From Flavobacteriales bacterium (GTDB lineage: Bacteria; Bacteroidota; Bacteroidia; Flavobacteriales; JABDKJ01), in contig JABDKJ010000037.1 of assembly GCA_013002285.1 (NCBI GenBank), positions 1 to 15,608 on the forward strand: a DNA stretch of 15,608 nt. Direction: 5' to 3'. Position 1 is the stretch's first letter; every line of letters starts with the position of its first letter. Shown one piece after another: positions 1-7,518 of the stretch. Under the pieces are notes generated by a model, which ran no database searches, was not told the DNA's origin, and saw only the letters and a program-made list of their open reading frames with translations. A program made the translations under genes and the position numbers.

Positions 1-243
1 ACTGGCGCCACTATGTTGATTTCCATTGGTCCACGGGGTGGGGTGATAAATGTTATAGGGCTGAACAAGATCTGGACATGGTGTGGCATATTCAAATCCT
101 TCAAAGTCTACTTGGGTCCAAACACACTGACCATGAGCGAATGAACTGGATAGAACAACTACTGCAATGAGCCATAGTTTTATTGATCGTATTTTTTGAC
201 TGTTCTTGATATTTGCGAAATTATAAATTCTATTCTTATACAA
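1..243 (-). CDS. Secreted protein, N-terminal part (runs off left edge)
   Basis: An open minus-strand frame runs off the left edge of the window. It encodes a basic N-terminus, a hydrophobic stretch (LWLIAVVVLSSSFAHG) that looks like a Sec signal peptide, then QCVWTQVDFEGFEYATP and a PWTNGN motif. The stretch FEGFE...PWTN resembles the mature N-terminus of the 812-residue protein immediately upstream (NPGFETYS...VPWTNVNG), so both probably share the same extracellular N-terminal domain. No in-frame ATG exists between the upstream stop (near 346-348) and the signal peptide. The best start is TTG at 243-241, about 40 bases after the stop of the preceding gene, which suggests co-transcription. 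Function is unknown; an exported or surface protein is inferred. The start is uncertain, while the reading frame is well supported by the signal peptide. Confidence 0.6.
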   Translation of the reverse strand, partial: MYKNRIYNFANIKNSQKIRSIKLWLIAVVVLSSSFAHGQCVWTQVDFEGFEYATPCPDLVQPYNIYHPTPWTNGNQHSGAS

Positions 244-281
244 TTCAAGACCACATTGCCCTATATGAAAGGACCCTATGC

Positions 282-2720
282 CTATCTTATTAAAGTAATA
301 TGCCCCATTATTCTTGAAGAAGTGATCTCTCCTTCAATGACAGCATCATAGGTCATCACCCAAACGTAGACCTGTCCGTGCGAATAGTAGGCTTTTTCAT
401 CTGACTGACTTCCGTCCCAAACTGCATCTGGGTCAGTTGTTCTATAGACGATCCGTCCCCAACGGTCCATAACACTGAAATTATAGTTATTGAAGTCGCA
501 ATTCGAAAAAATCGGATCTAGTTGATCATTCAGCCCATCTCCATCAGGAGTTAAAGCATTTGGAATGTAAATATTACAACTGCAGTCCTCGTGTCCCAGA
601 TCGATCTCGTCATAGAAAGAACCACATTCATTATAGGCTGTCGCGTAATAAACTGAAGGAGCAATAGGAAAATATTCTTCAGAAGCAGACCCATCAAACC
701 AGATCAAAGAATCAACAAACTCTTGGAATGGTCTTAACCTGAATTCGTCATTCTGACAAACAGTGGTATCATTTCCAAAATCCAACACCGGGAGAGGAAA
801 CTCCTCTACATATATCGTATCGCTTCGTTTACAACCCGTCTGATCGAAAGTAACAGTTACAAAATACTGTCCAGGCCCCGATATGGTGTAGGTTGCACTC
901 TGATCTGAATCCTGCCATAAATATGAAGCGCCCGTATTCGAAACATTCAGGTCCAAAATATCATCAGCACAGATCGCTGTGTCTGCCCCCAATTCAACAT
1001 TGGGTAAGGGATTGTATAGGACTTCCACAGTATCCTGATCTACACAACTGCCAACCATAGTGGAAACAAAATAGGTTCCGGGCCCATCGACTAGCATGGT
1101 TGAACCTGTTGAATTGTCTTGCCATAAATATACTGCACTAGGAAAGAAAGCATCCAATAGATCAATTTGCCCATCGCATAGTTCAAAGTCTGCACCAAGA
1201 TCCACTTCAGGGAATGGGATATAATCAACCTGTATACCATATGTAGCTTCACAGTCGCTATCTATGTCTTGCAATATGACTTGGTACAGACCTGGCGTGC
1301 TAACTGTGATCGAAGGGTCCTCAGGTCCATTGGACCAGCTATAAGTAACTCCGGGTGCTGTCGCATCTAACGTAAGCAGATCACCGTCACATAACGTTGT
1401 GTCGTTCCCCAATTCAACATAGGGCGTCTCTCCTATCATTACGTCCAATACGTCCTCAAATTGGCAACCTCCTATTTCTGCGACACAAAATAATTGAGAA
1501 GTCTGGTTAAAGATCAACTCGTCTACAACTATGATCCCATTGCATGATATCGTCCCTCCTGGTAAAGCATCGATCGGATAAACCACCTCATCTACATCAC
1601 AGTAATTCAAAGGAGTCACAGGAAAGTCAAAGGTATACTCGTCTACATAACCCACATTAATGTCCGAATTGTTTGCGCAATTATTGGCATCGATCACCAC
1701 GACTTCATACAAACCTGCTTGACTAACGTTATATGTAGAACTGGTAGATAGGTCTTGCCATTGGTAGATGGCTCCCGTCACGAAAGCATCCAAAGAAAGA
1801 ATTTCTCCTGGACATAATGTGGTATCATTCCCGAGGTCTACAACAGGAAGTTGATTTACGTTCACTGTCACTTCCAAGGTATCTACCCCGTCATTCAATT
1901 GATATATCGTAGTTACTGCCGGGCTAACAGTAATAATACTATCTCCAGGGATGACCGATCCTGTAGAAAGGTCAATCCATTCAAAATTGCTGGTACCTAA
2001 AGGAATGAGATCAGTGGACTCACCAATACAAATTTCCGTATCACCGGTGTAAGCTAAAATTGGCGTACTAGGAACTACTGCAATGTCATCTATAAAATAA
2101 TAAGCTCTTGTACCACCCGTGATCGTTGTATTGGCGTCATCCCTGAAATTCCCGATGGTCATGTGATCGAAGTTGGCTGCAGGGGTAAAAGTGAAAACAT
2201 GCTCTTCCCAATAATTGCTATAATAGATCACAGATGTGATCTCTATGGATGGGTCCAATAATATCGGTTCATCAACAGCCTGCGCAAGAGGCCCATTGGA
2301 AAAATGCACTCCAAAATTGTCGCAAGCACCAGCATATCCGCCATTAAAGCCATTTGTCAACCAAAATGAAACTTGATATGGCTGTCCAGCCACCATTGGG
2401 CTACTTAGTGGAATATCTAAGTACTCCCGAAAATTCCCTAAACTTTGATGATATGTGCTTAGACCCATTTGAGCATCTCCAGAATGAGGAGCGATCTGGC
2501 CAAAGAAATTACCAACAGTTCCAGCCGTATGGAAGTAATCAGGAGAAGCGAAAGGCGGTCCACCAGTATTTCCATTGACATTTGTCCATGGCACGGCCAA
2601 TATGAAATCTGCATAACTATTGGGCAAGGCTGAATATGTCTCAAACCCAGGATTGGGAACAATATTCTGGCCCAACAGACCCAATGGCAACATCAATAGT
2701 ATGAAAATGGTCTTTTTCAA
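282..2720 (-). CDS. Secreted multidomain Ig/PKD-like repeat protein with T9SS type B (CHU_C) sorting domain
   Basis: This 812-residue protein is probably exported by Sec and then by the type IX secretion system to the cell surface or medium. Residues 1-18 form a signal peptide (MKKTIFILLMLPLGLLGQ). Residues 20-215 resemble a jelly-roll/carbohydrate-binding-like domain (NPGFE near the start, YFIDDIAVVP near the end). Residues 216-713 contain about six Ig/PKD-like units marked by LGNDTTLC, Y-x-WQD and PG-x-Y-x-V. Residues 714-812 match the gliding-motility-associated C-terminal domain: NIYIPNALTPDGDGLND, then FSVMDRWGRIVYRT and VWDG. The family role is adhesion or matrix/degradation; no catalytic domain is visible. 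The start is TTG at 2720-2718, effectively forced by an in-frame TAA three codons upstream and the MKK signal peptide immediately after. It is divergent from the alkyltransferase gene and lies upstream of a similar partial gene. Confidence 0.9.
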   Translation of the reverse strand: MKKTIFILLMLPLGLLGQNIVPNPGFETYSALPNSYADFILAVPWTNVNGNTGGPPFASPDYFHTAGTVGNFFGQIAPHSGDAQMGLSTYHQSLGNFREYLDIPLSSPMVAGQPYQVSFWLTNGFNGGYAGACDNFGVHFSNGPLAQAVDEPILLDPSIEITSVIYYSNYWEEHVFTFTPAANFDHMTIGNFRDDANTTITGGTRAYYFIDDIAVVPSTPILAYTGDTEICIGESTDLIPLGTSNFEWIDLSTGSVIPGDSIITVSPAVTTIYQLNDGVDTLEVTVNVNQLPVVDLGNDTTLCPGEILSLDAFVTGAIYQWQDLSTSSTYNVSQAGLYEVVVIDANNCANNSDINVGYVDEYTFDFPVTPLNYCDVDEVVYPIDALPGGTISCNGIIVVDELIFNQTSQLFCVAEIGGCQFEDVLDVMIGETPYVELGNDTTLCDGDLLTLDATAPGVTYSWSNGPEDPSITVSTPGLYQVILQDIDSDCEATYGIQVDYIPFPEVDLGADFELCDGQIDLLDAFFPSAVYLWQDNSTGSTMLVDGPGTYFVSTMVGSCVDQDTVEVLYNPLPNVELGADTAICADDILDLNVSNTGASYLWQDSDQSATYTISGPGQYFVTVTFDQTGCKRSDTIYVEEFPLPVLDFGNDTTVCQNDEFRLRPFQEFVDSLIWFDGSASEEYFPIAPSVYYATAYNECGSFYDEIDLGHEDCSCNIYIPNALTPDGDGLNDQLDPIFSNCDFNNYNFSVMDRWGRIVYRTTDPDAVWDGSQSDEKAYYSHGQVYVWVMTYDAVIEGEITSSRIMGHITLIR
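582..1850 (-). repeat. Ig/PKD-like repeat array inside the secreted protein
   Basis: Residues 291-713 of the secreted protein hold five units of about 70 residues, beginning near residues 291, 433, 504, 572 and 643. Each opens with V-[DE]-LG-x-D-x-x-x-C and most contain Y-x-WQD and a G-x-Y-x-V strand near the end. A further, more diverged unit lies at residues 216-290. The spacing is broken between the first and second units by about 70 residues (361-432) without the signature. DNA similarity between units is limited to short stretches, so this is an old protein-level repeat, not a recent tandem duplication. Confidence 0.75.
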
Positions 2721-2802
2721 CTTTGCTTAAAAATTAAAGATAGACAAATTTTCAGGTGGAGGAAAGCGATGATCTGCCCTAAATAACTTATCTTGCTTCT
2801 TC

Positions 2803-3273
2803 ATGGAGACCCTGTATTTCAGAGAAATAGAATCGCCTCTTGGACCTCTTACTCTAATGGGCACTAAAGAGGGATTAAGGGAAGTGGTCTATGGAAGATT
2901 CACCACTAAAAGAGATCGCAGCAAAAACTTGATACTTGCCGAAAAGCAGTTGAATGCTTATTTTAAAGGAAGTCTTAAGGAATTTACTGTTCCCTTAGAT
3001 CTTATCGGCACTCCTTTTCAATTGAAAGTATGGAATGAGTTGGAGAAGATCCCTTACGGTCAAACATGCAGTTATCTTGATATTGCGAAAGGAATTGGCG
3101 ACCCTAAAGCCGTGCGTGCTGTTGGTGGTGCAAATGGCAGAAACCCCGTTCCCATTATTCTTCCGTGTCACAGAGTTATTGGTAAGCTTGGACGCTTGAT
3201 CGGTTACTCAGGTGGAGTGAATAAAAAAATACGATTACTCGAACTGGAAGGAGCTATCCTCGATCTTGCGTAG
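2803..3273 (+). CDS. ogt: Methylated-DNA--[protein]-cysteine S-methyltransferase
   Basis: This is a suicide repair enzyme that transfers alkyl groups from O6-alkylguanine (and O4-alkylthymine) in DNA onto its own cysteine. The 156 residues match the usual length of the single-function Ogt type. A short N-terminal domain (about 1-65) is followed by the conserved DNA-binding and active-site domain: FQLKVWNELEKIPYG (from residue 72), the helix containing the arginine finger in KAVRAVGGANGRNP (R105), and the catalytic PCHRVIG with Cys122. No AdaA-like regulatory domain is fused, so it is not Ada itself. ATG at 2803 is the first good start. The stop TAG is followed at once by the ATG of the GSCFA gene, so the two are almost certainly co-transcribed. 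The symbol follows the family; an mgt/ogt distinction cannot be made from sequence alone. Confidence 0.95.
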   Translation: METLYFREIESPLGPLTLMGTKEGLREVVYGRFTTKRDRSKNLILAEKQLNAYFKGSLKEFTVPLDLIGTPFQLKVWNELEKIPYGQTCSYLDIAKGIGDPKAVRAVGGANGRNPVPIILPCHRVIGKLGRLIGYSGGVNKKIRLLELEGAILDLA

Positions 3274-4203
3274 ATGAATTTTCGCACAGAAGTAAAATCA
3301 CCACAATATCCTTTTAAATTTCAATATAAGGACCCCGCCATAGCCATTGGCTCTTGTTTTACTGAGAATATTGGAGGTAAACTCAGAAACCAGGGATTCA
3401 ACATTTTGCTAAATCCATATGGTATTATTTACAACCCTTTTTCGGTGTTTGATGGTATCGACCTGATCTTGCAGAAAAGAGAATTCCAGAAAGAAGACCT
3501 TTTCCAAATGGGGGGTCTATGGCATTCCTGGAAACACCATGGCTCATATTCGTCTGCATCTATGGAGCAGACATTGACTTCTATAAATAGAGATATCGAA
3601 AAGTCCCATGATCAGCTGCTGAACTCCAAGTTCCTCTTTATAACGCTGGGCACTGCTTGGGTCTATGAACATCATTCTGTAGGAATTGTTGCTAATTGCC
3701 ACAAAGTCCCTAACAAAGAATTTACGAAGCGACTTCTTTCAGTAGATGAAATAAAGAATATAGGAAAAGAGATGTTGGATAAGCTTTCTTCTAAGGTTCC
3801 AGATATGCATGTTCTATTCTCGATCAGCCCTGTAAGGCACTGGAAAGATGGAGCACAGGAAAACGCTCTAAGTAAAGCAGTGCTTCGAACGGCCATTCAT
3901 GAATTGTACGATCAAGACCATTTCCACCATTATTTTCCTGCATATGAAATGCTGGTGGATGACCTTAGAGACTATCGTTTTTATGCTAAGGACATGCTAC
4001 ACCCTAGCGAAACGGCTATTGACTACGTTTGGGAGAAATTTGCTGCCGCCCTGTTTGATGAAAATACTAGGGCAATGCTGAAGGATCTTGAAAAGTTGAA
4101 TAAACTAAAGTCTCATAGAGGGATCCATTCAGAAACGGATAGTGAAATGATCACAGAAAAAGAGATCGAGTTGCAGAGGAAATATAAGCACTTGCTTACT
4201 TGA
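3274..4203 (+). CDS. GSCFA domain-containing protein (SGNH-hydrolase-like)
   Basis: This 309-residue protein belongs to the GSCFA family, which is named for the N-terminal motif seen here as AIGSCFTENIG (GSCF at residues 26-29). Other family marks are LLNPYGIIYNPFSV (45-57), FITLGTAWVYE (122-132), SISPVRHWKDG (183-193) and AKDMLHPS (238-245). The GSCF block and the Asp240/His243 pair resemble block I and block V of SGNH/GDSL esterases, which would make Ser27 or Cys28 the candidate nucleophile; that assignment is inference. No signal peptide is visible, so it is probably cytoplasmic. The physiological substrate is unknown. The ATG abuts the stop of the alkyltransferase gene, implying translational coupling. 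The 3' end overlaps by 8 bases the convergent lipoprotein gene on the other strand. Confidence 0.9.
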   Translation: MNFRTEVKSPQYPFKFQYKDPAIAIGSCFTENIGGKLRNQGFNILLNPYGIIYNPFSVFDGIDLILQKREFQKEDLFQMGGLWHSWKHHGSYSSASMEQTLTSINRDIEKSHDQLLNSKFLFITLGTAWVYEHHSVGIVANCHKVPNKEFTKRLLSVDEIKNIGKEMLDKLSSKVPDMHVLFSISPVRHWKDGAQENALSKAVLRTAIHELYDQDHFHHYFPAYEMLVDDLRDYRFYAKDMLHPSETAIDYVWEKFAAALFDENTRAMLKDLEKLNKLKSHRGIHSETDSEMITEKEIELQRKYKHLLT

Positions 4204-4645
4204 CCTTGTCCCAATTGAAGTATAACTGGGTCTCTCCTTTTTCGTAACTACCAACATGCGCTTTCAAAATATCGTCTTCTACCCAATATGAAATGAAGTG
4301 CGGCCAATCATGATCGCGCTTTTCGAAAGTCATCTTATTACTGCTACTGTAAACCTCTTTGAAGATCACAGGCATTCCGTTGTTCTCCGTTGGATGTATG
4401 ATCTTTAGGAAAAGGGTCTCGTTCTCTTCGAACACAAGCATGGATTCAGACCAAATAGTATCATTTGCTTGAACTGCCCATGCTCTGCCGATATAGTTAC
4501 CCTCTTTTGTCTTTTCCCATAGTTCACCTTGGTTCTTTTCAGGGTTCTTCCAGTTCCCCTCTACCCAATCCAAAGAGCCCATCTTTGTAAAACTACAACT
4601 TGATATAATGAATACTATAAATATGATATTCAGGTATTTATACAA
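4196..4645 (-). CDS. Small lipoprotein, DUF6265-like
   Basis: This 149-residue protein begins with a lipoprotein signal peptide (MYKYLNIIFIVFIISSC, lipid-attachment Cys17). The mature part carries the pattern WVEGNWKN...ELWEKTKEGNYIGRAWA...SESMLVFEENETL...FEKRDHDWPHFISYW, which resembles the DUF6265 beta-barrel-like family of unknown function. It is probably anchored in a cell-envelope membrane. It is the last gene of the eight-gene cluster. Its start is TTG at 4645-4643: an in-frame TGA lies two codons upstream, no ATG precedes the lipobox, and the whole signal peptide is needed. It overlaps the end of the ATPase gene by 8 bases, and its own 3' end overlaps the convergent GSCFA gene by 8 bases. 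Membership in the transport cluster may reflect co-transcription rather than a shared function. Confidence 0.8.
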   Translation of the reverse strand: MYKYLNIIFIVFIISSCSFTKMGSLDWVEGNWKNPEKNQGELWEKTKEGNYIGRAWAVQANDTIWSESMLVFEENETLFLKIIHPTENNGMPVIFKEVYSSSNKMTFEKRDHDWPHFISYWVEDDILKAHVGSYEKGETQLYFNWDKVK

Positions 4646-5402
4646 CTTTCATTATTTTAATTTTACCTTCTTTCCTGAAGGAAACCAAGTCGCTTCCAAA
4701 AACTTCATCTACCATTCCTGAAGCTAACATTTCCTTAGCCAAACCCGAGTGCAAATACCCCTTATTGATCAACCACAACTTGTCCGACATTTCCAGCGCA
4801 GCATGCACTTCATGTGTTGAGATGACCATAGCCTTACCCATTTCTCTCGCCATCTTTTGGAATAGATGGAATAGCTCGGCTTTTGCAGCAATGTCTAAAT
4901 GTGCTGTTGGCTCATCTATAAATAGCAATTCCGTTTGCTGACATAAGGCCATTGCGATCTGAACTTTTCTGAATTCACCATCACTAAGCCTGGTCAGATA
5001 ACGGCCTGAAAGATCTGTTATTCCCAACTGCTCCAAAGATCGGTCAATAATGTTCACGTCTTCTTTATTAAGCCTCCCCAAAAGTCCGGTATACGGCATA
5101 CGACCATAGGCCACATAGTCCCAAACCTTCATATGGTCTACCCTATGTGCAGAGCTGCGAACGAAAGTGAACAACTTGCTTTTCTCGTGAATGCTCAGAT
5201 CTTCAAGGGAATTATTGTTGAGGCGCAATTGGCCATTTATCAAAGGCAATAAGCCACAAAAGCTTTTGAGCAAAGTAGTCTTACCTGCACCATTTCGGCC
5301 AATGAGGAAATAGACCTTTCCACTCTGCACATTTAATGCATCAGTCTCAAGAACGGAGTTTCCGTTATAGCCTACCGCTATGTCATTTGCAGTGAAATTC
5401 AT
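4638..5402 (-). CDS. FecE-type ABC transporter ATP-binding protein (siderophore/heme/B12 class)
   Basis: This 254-residue cytoplasmic ATPase probably powers the FecCD-type permease encoded just upstream. Walker A is GRNGAGKTT (35-43), the signature is LSDGEFRKV (139-147), Walker B is LLFIDEPTAHLD (159-170), and the switch histidine is in STHEVH (His197). The block VWDYVAYGRMPYTGLLGRL (93-111) is typical of the FecE/BtuD subfamily. Two deviations stand out: the signature has Asp instead of the second Gly (LSDGE), and the Q-loop position reads FVRSSA (80-85) with no glutamine. I recall similar Q-loop variants in Bacteroidota FecE proteins, so it is probably functional. ATG at 5402 overlaps the permease stop as ATGA, indicating translational coupling. 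The substrate cannot be told from the sequence. Confidence 0.92.
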   Translation of the reverse strand: MNFTANDIAVGYNGNSVLETDALNVQSGKVYFLIGRNGAGKTTLLKSFCGLLPLINGQLRLNNNSLEDLSIHEKSKLFTFVRSSAHRVDHMKVWDYVAYGRMPYTGLLGRLNKEDVNIIDRSLEQLGITDLSGRYLTRLSDGEFRKVQIAMALCQQTELLFIDEPTAHLDIAAKAELFHLFQKMAREMGKAMVISTHEVHAALEMSDKLWLINKGYLHSGLAKEMLASGMVDEVFGSDLVSFRKEGKIKIMKVV

Positions 5403-6313
5403 CTAGCTAGATGCGCCTTTCTTTGGTCTAAAATTATCCAAATAATAACAGGAATACCCAATACGGAAGTGATAATATTCACAGGGATCCGTTCTACCAT
5501 AAAAGGCAATTTGGCAATTACGTTGGCCAAAAGAGCCAATGCTGCCCCTATGAGCGTAACTCCATAGATCAATTGTTTGTGAGAAGCTGTCTTGAAAAGG
5601 AAGCGAGCTAAATGGGGAACCATAAGACCGATGAAGGCTATTGGTCCGCAATAGGCTGTTACGACCCCCGTTAGCCAACCAGTGATCAGAATGATCACCG
5701 TGCGCATGCGCTTGGCATTAACGCCAAGGCTTTGCGCTGCTTCTTCTCCTAATAAAAATGCATCTAGGTACTTGACCATGAAAAAGGAGAAAAAGATGGC
5801 TGGCAAGCTTAAAAGAACGATCCCGGCAGACATGCCTTCAAAATTTGGAAAGAAAGAACCCATTCCCCAAATGACATATCTTTTCAAACTTTCAGCAGCC
5901 GAGAAGTACTCAAGGAGGCTGATCAAGGCTGAGATGCCATACCCAAGTAATAGTCCGATGATCAGCAATGTAACATTCTGCCTGATCTTGGTAGAGATAG
6001 CCAAGAGCACAAATAGAAAGATCAGCGCACCTACAATAGCGTAAACGGGTAACATCAAAGAACTGATGCTACCTACAGACATGATCGCGACAGCAACACC
6101 CAAGCTTGCACCTGAACTTATCCCAAGAACTGATGGGCCTGCCAAGGGGTTTCGAAAGAGACTTTGCATGAACAACCCTCCTATTGATAGCGCAATACCC
6201 GCGGCAACAGCGATCAAGGCTTCTTCAAGCCTTATCTTCATGATCACATTGTCATTCATTGAAAAGATCTCTGCAATGGTCAAGGATACTGAGCCCAACA
6301 AAAGATTAGCCAT
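5399..6313 (-). CDS. FecCD-type ABC importer permease (5' end uncertain)
   Basis: This is the inner-membrane permease of an iron-chelate/heme/cobalamin-type importer. Family marks are GGLFMQSLFRNPLAGPSVLG and GISSGASLG in the N-terminal third, GEEAAQSLGVNAKRMR before the ATPase-coupling helix, GPIAFIGLMVPHLAR, and the C-terminal IPVNIITSVLGIPVIIWI. From the first ATG (6313) it has 304 residues, shorter than the usual 330-350, and the first helix is cut. The frame stays open upstream to a TAA at 6376-6374 and encodes LKYFGLIALCLLLF before that ATG, completing the first membrane helix. No ATG, GTG or TTG lies in that extension; CTG at 6355 or ATT at 6370 are possible starts. An ATG overlapping the binding-protein stop (6393) is in another frame, offset by one CT unit. 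I list the conventional ATG but think the true protein is longer. Confidence 0.88.
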   Translation of the reverse strand: MANLLLGSVSLTIAEIFSMNDNVIMKIRLEEALIAVAAGIALSIGGLFMQSLFRNPLAGPSVLGISSGASLGVAVAIMSVGSISSLMLPVYAIVGALIFLFVLLAISTKIRQNVTLLIIGLLLGYGISALISLLEYFSAAESLKRYVIWGMGSFFPNFEGMSAGIVLLSLPAIFFSFFMVKYLDAFLLGEEAAQSLGVNAKRMRTVIILITGWLTGVVTAYCGPIAFIGLMVPHLARFLFKTASHKQLIYGVTLIGAALALLANVIAKLPFMVERIPVNIITSVLGIPVIIWIILDQRKAHLAR

Positions 6314-6389
6314 GAAAAGGAGTAAACAAAGCGCTATGAGTCCGAAATATTTCAGAGAGCCAAATATAATGGCTTAGCCGATATTTGTC

Positions 6390-7517
6390 TCATGGGTTAT
6401 GATCAACCAAATGGAAATACCTATTGGTCTCGTATTCGCTCTGACTTGGAAAAAAGATCTTGACCAGGTCATGCAAGACCACATCTGGCTCTAGCAGGGC
6501 GTCTCCAAAATAATCTGATCTTGAAGTGTTGCAGTAAAAGACATTGCCTTCTTTCACAGCTCTTAAAGTAGTTAATCTTTTTTCCTGAGTCTGCATATCA
6601 TCCAGATCGATCGCATCACTGATCAACTTTCCATAGAAATCTGCATCCTTGCACTTCTGATACATAACCTCCAGGTCTAATTGTAGATTTCCAATGCTTT
6701 CCATATCCGAAAATACATAAGTTGCTCCTGCATCTTCCAATGACCGTACCGTAGAGCTGTTGGCCGAAGGTGCAAACCATTGCCCATTCAGAAAAGAACC
6801 TGTGAATACAGAAGGTGAACCTTTCGCTTTAACTAGGTCTTTAGCAAGGTCGCAGTGTTCGAGATAACGCTCTTTGATCATTTCAAAGATCTGTTTTGCC
6901 TCTTCCTCTTTATTGAAGAGTAAGCCGTAAAGCTTTATCCATTCTGCTTTTGCCAGAGGGTGCACTTCTTGATATTCCGTGTTGTATACCAGCTGCAATC
7001 CGGCATCTTCATATTGCTGATAGCTCAAGCTTTCATAAGGATAGACCATCAAAATATCAGGAGATATTTGAAGGATCACCTCAAGGTTCATTTCGCCATT
7101 CTTACCAATGGCCTTGATCTTACCTTGGTCTAGTTTCTCTTTTACTTTTTCATTCATGATCAGGTCTGGCCATGAAACACCGATCAGTCTATCAACAATA
7201 TCCAGCTTGGCAAAATAACTGACATGAGTAGTGGAATTACAGGCAGCCGAAGCAATTGGAGTGGGAAGGTATTCTTCCTTATCACGAGCTCCCTTACCAA
7301 TAAATATCTTCTGTACTACAGTGTTTTTATTGTTTAGGTCAATAATATTAATTTGCTTATGATCAAGAAATTGGATTATTTGAAAACCTTTTGCAAATTC
7401 AATTTCATCGCCTTCGGCTAAAGGTATTTGGGGGTTTCTTAAATGGCTGTTATCATCAGAACTTTTTGGAGTGCTGCAGGCCAGAAATAAAAGAGCGATC
7501 AAAAAGAAATAACGCAT
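6390..7517 (-). CDS. ABC transporter substrate-binding lipoprotein (FepB/BtuF-like)
   Basis: This 375-residue protein is the periplasmic solute-binding component for the FecCD/FecE genes that follow. A lipoprotein signal peptide (MRYFFLIALLFLAC, Cys14) anchors it to a membrane. The class III (periplasmic binding protein 2 type) pattern is visible: ASAACNSTTHVSYFAKLDIVDRLIGVSW (89-116), KAIGKNGEMNLEVILQISPDILMVYP (135-160), a long linking helix near 187-222, then FTGSFLNGQWFAPSANSSTVRSLEDAGATYVF (238-269). The family binds siderophores, heme or cobalamin; residue 247 Trp lies in the expected cleft region, but no ligand can be assigned. ATG at 7517 follows the adaptor stop by a single base (TAG-A-ATG), so the importer is tied to the efflux genes upstream. 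Confidence 0.9.
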   Translation of the reverse strand: MRYFFLIALLFLACSTPKSSDDNSHLRNPQIPLAEGDEIEFAKGFQIIQFLDHKQINIIDLNNKNTVVQKIFIGKGARDKEEYLPTPIASAACNSTTHVSYFAKLDIVDRLIGVSWPDLIMNEKVKEKLDQGKIKAIGKNGEMNLEVILQISPDILMVYPYESLSYQQYEDAGLQLVYNTEYQEVHPLAKAEWIKLYGLLFNKEEEAKQIFEMIKERYLEHCDLAKDLVKAKGSPSVFTGSFLNGQWFAPSANSSTVRSLEDAGATYVFSDMESIGNLQLDLEVMYQKCKDADFYGKLISDAIDLDDMQTQEKRLTTLRAVKEGNVFYCNTSRSDYFGDALLEPDVVLHDLVKIFFPSQSEYETNRYFHLVDHNP

Positions 7518-7518
7518 T

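Noticed and set aside
582..1850. Regular spacing of similar sequences, considered as a CRISPR or tandem DNA repeat.
   Set aside because: The unit is about 210 bases, in frame, and conserved only as protein motifs inside one gene.
6350..6362. CTC TGA at the end of the short ATG frame before the importer permease, resembling the RF2 programmed frameshift site.
   Set aside because: Reaching the permease frame needs a -1 (or +2) shift, whereas the RF2-type site shifts +1, and no Shine-Dalgarno-like stimulator or slippery heptamer is present. An indel or unusual start is simpler.
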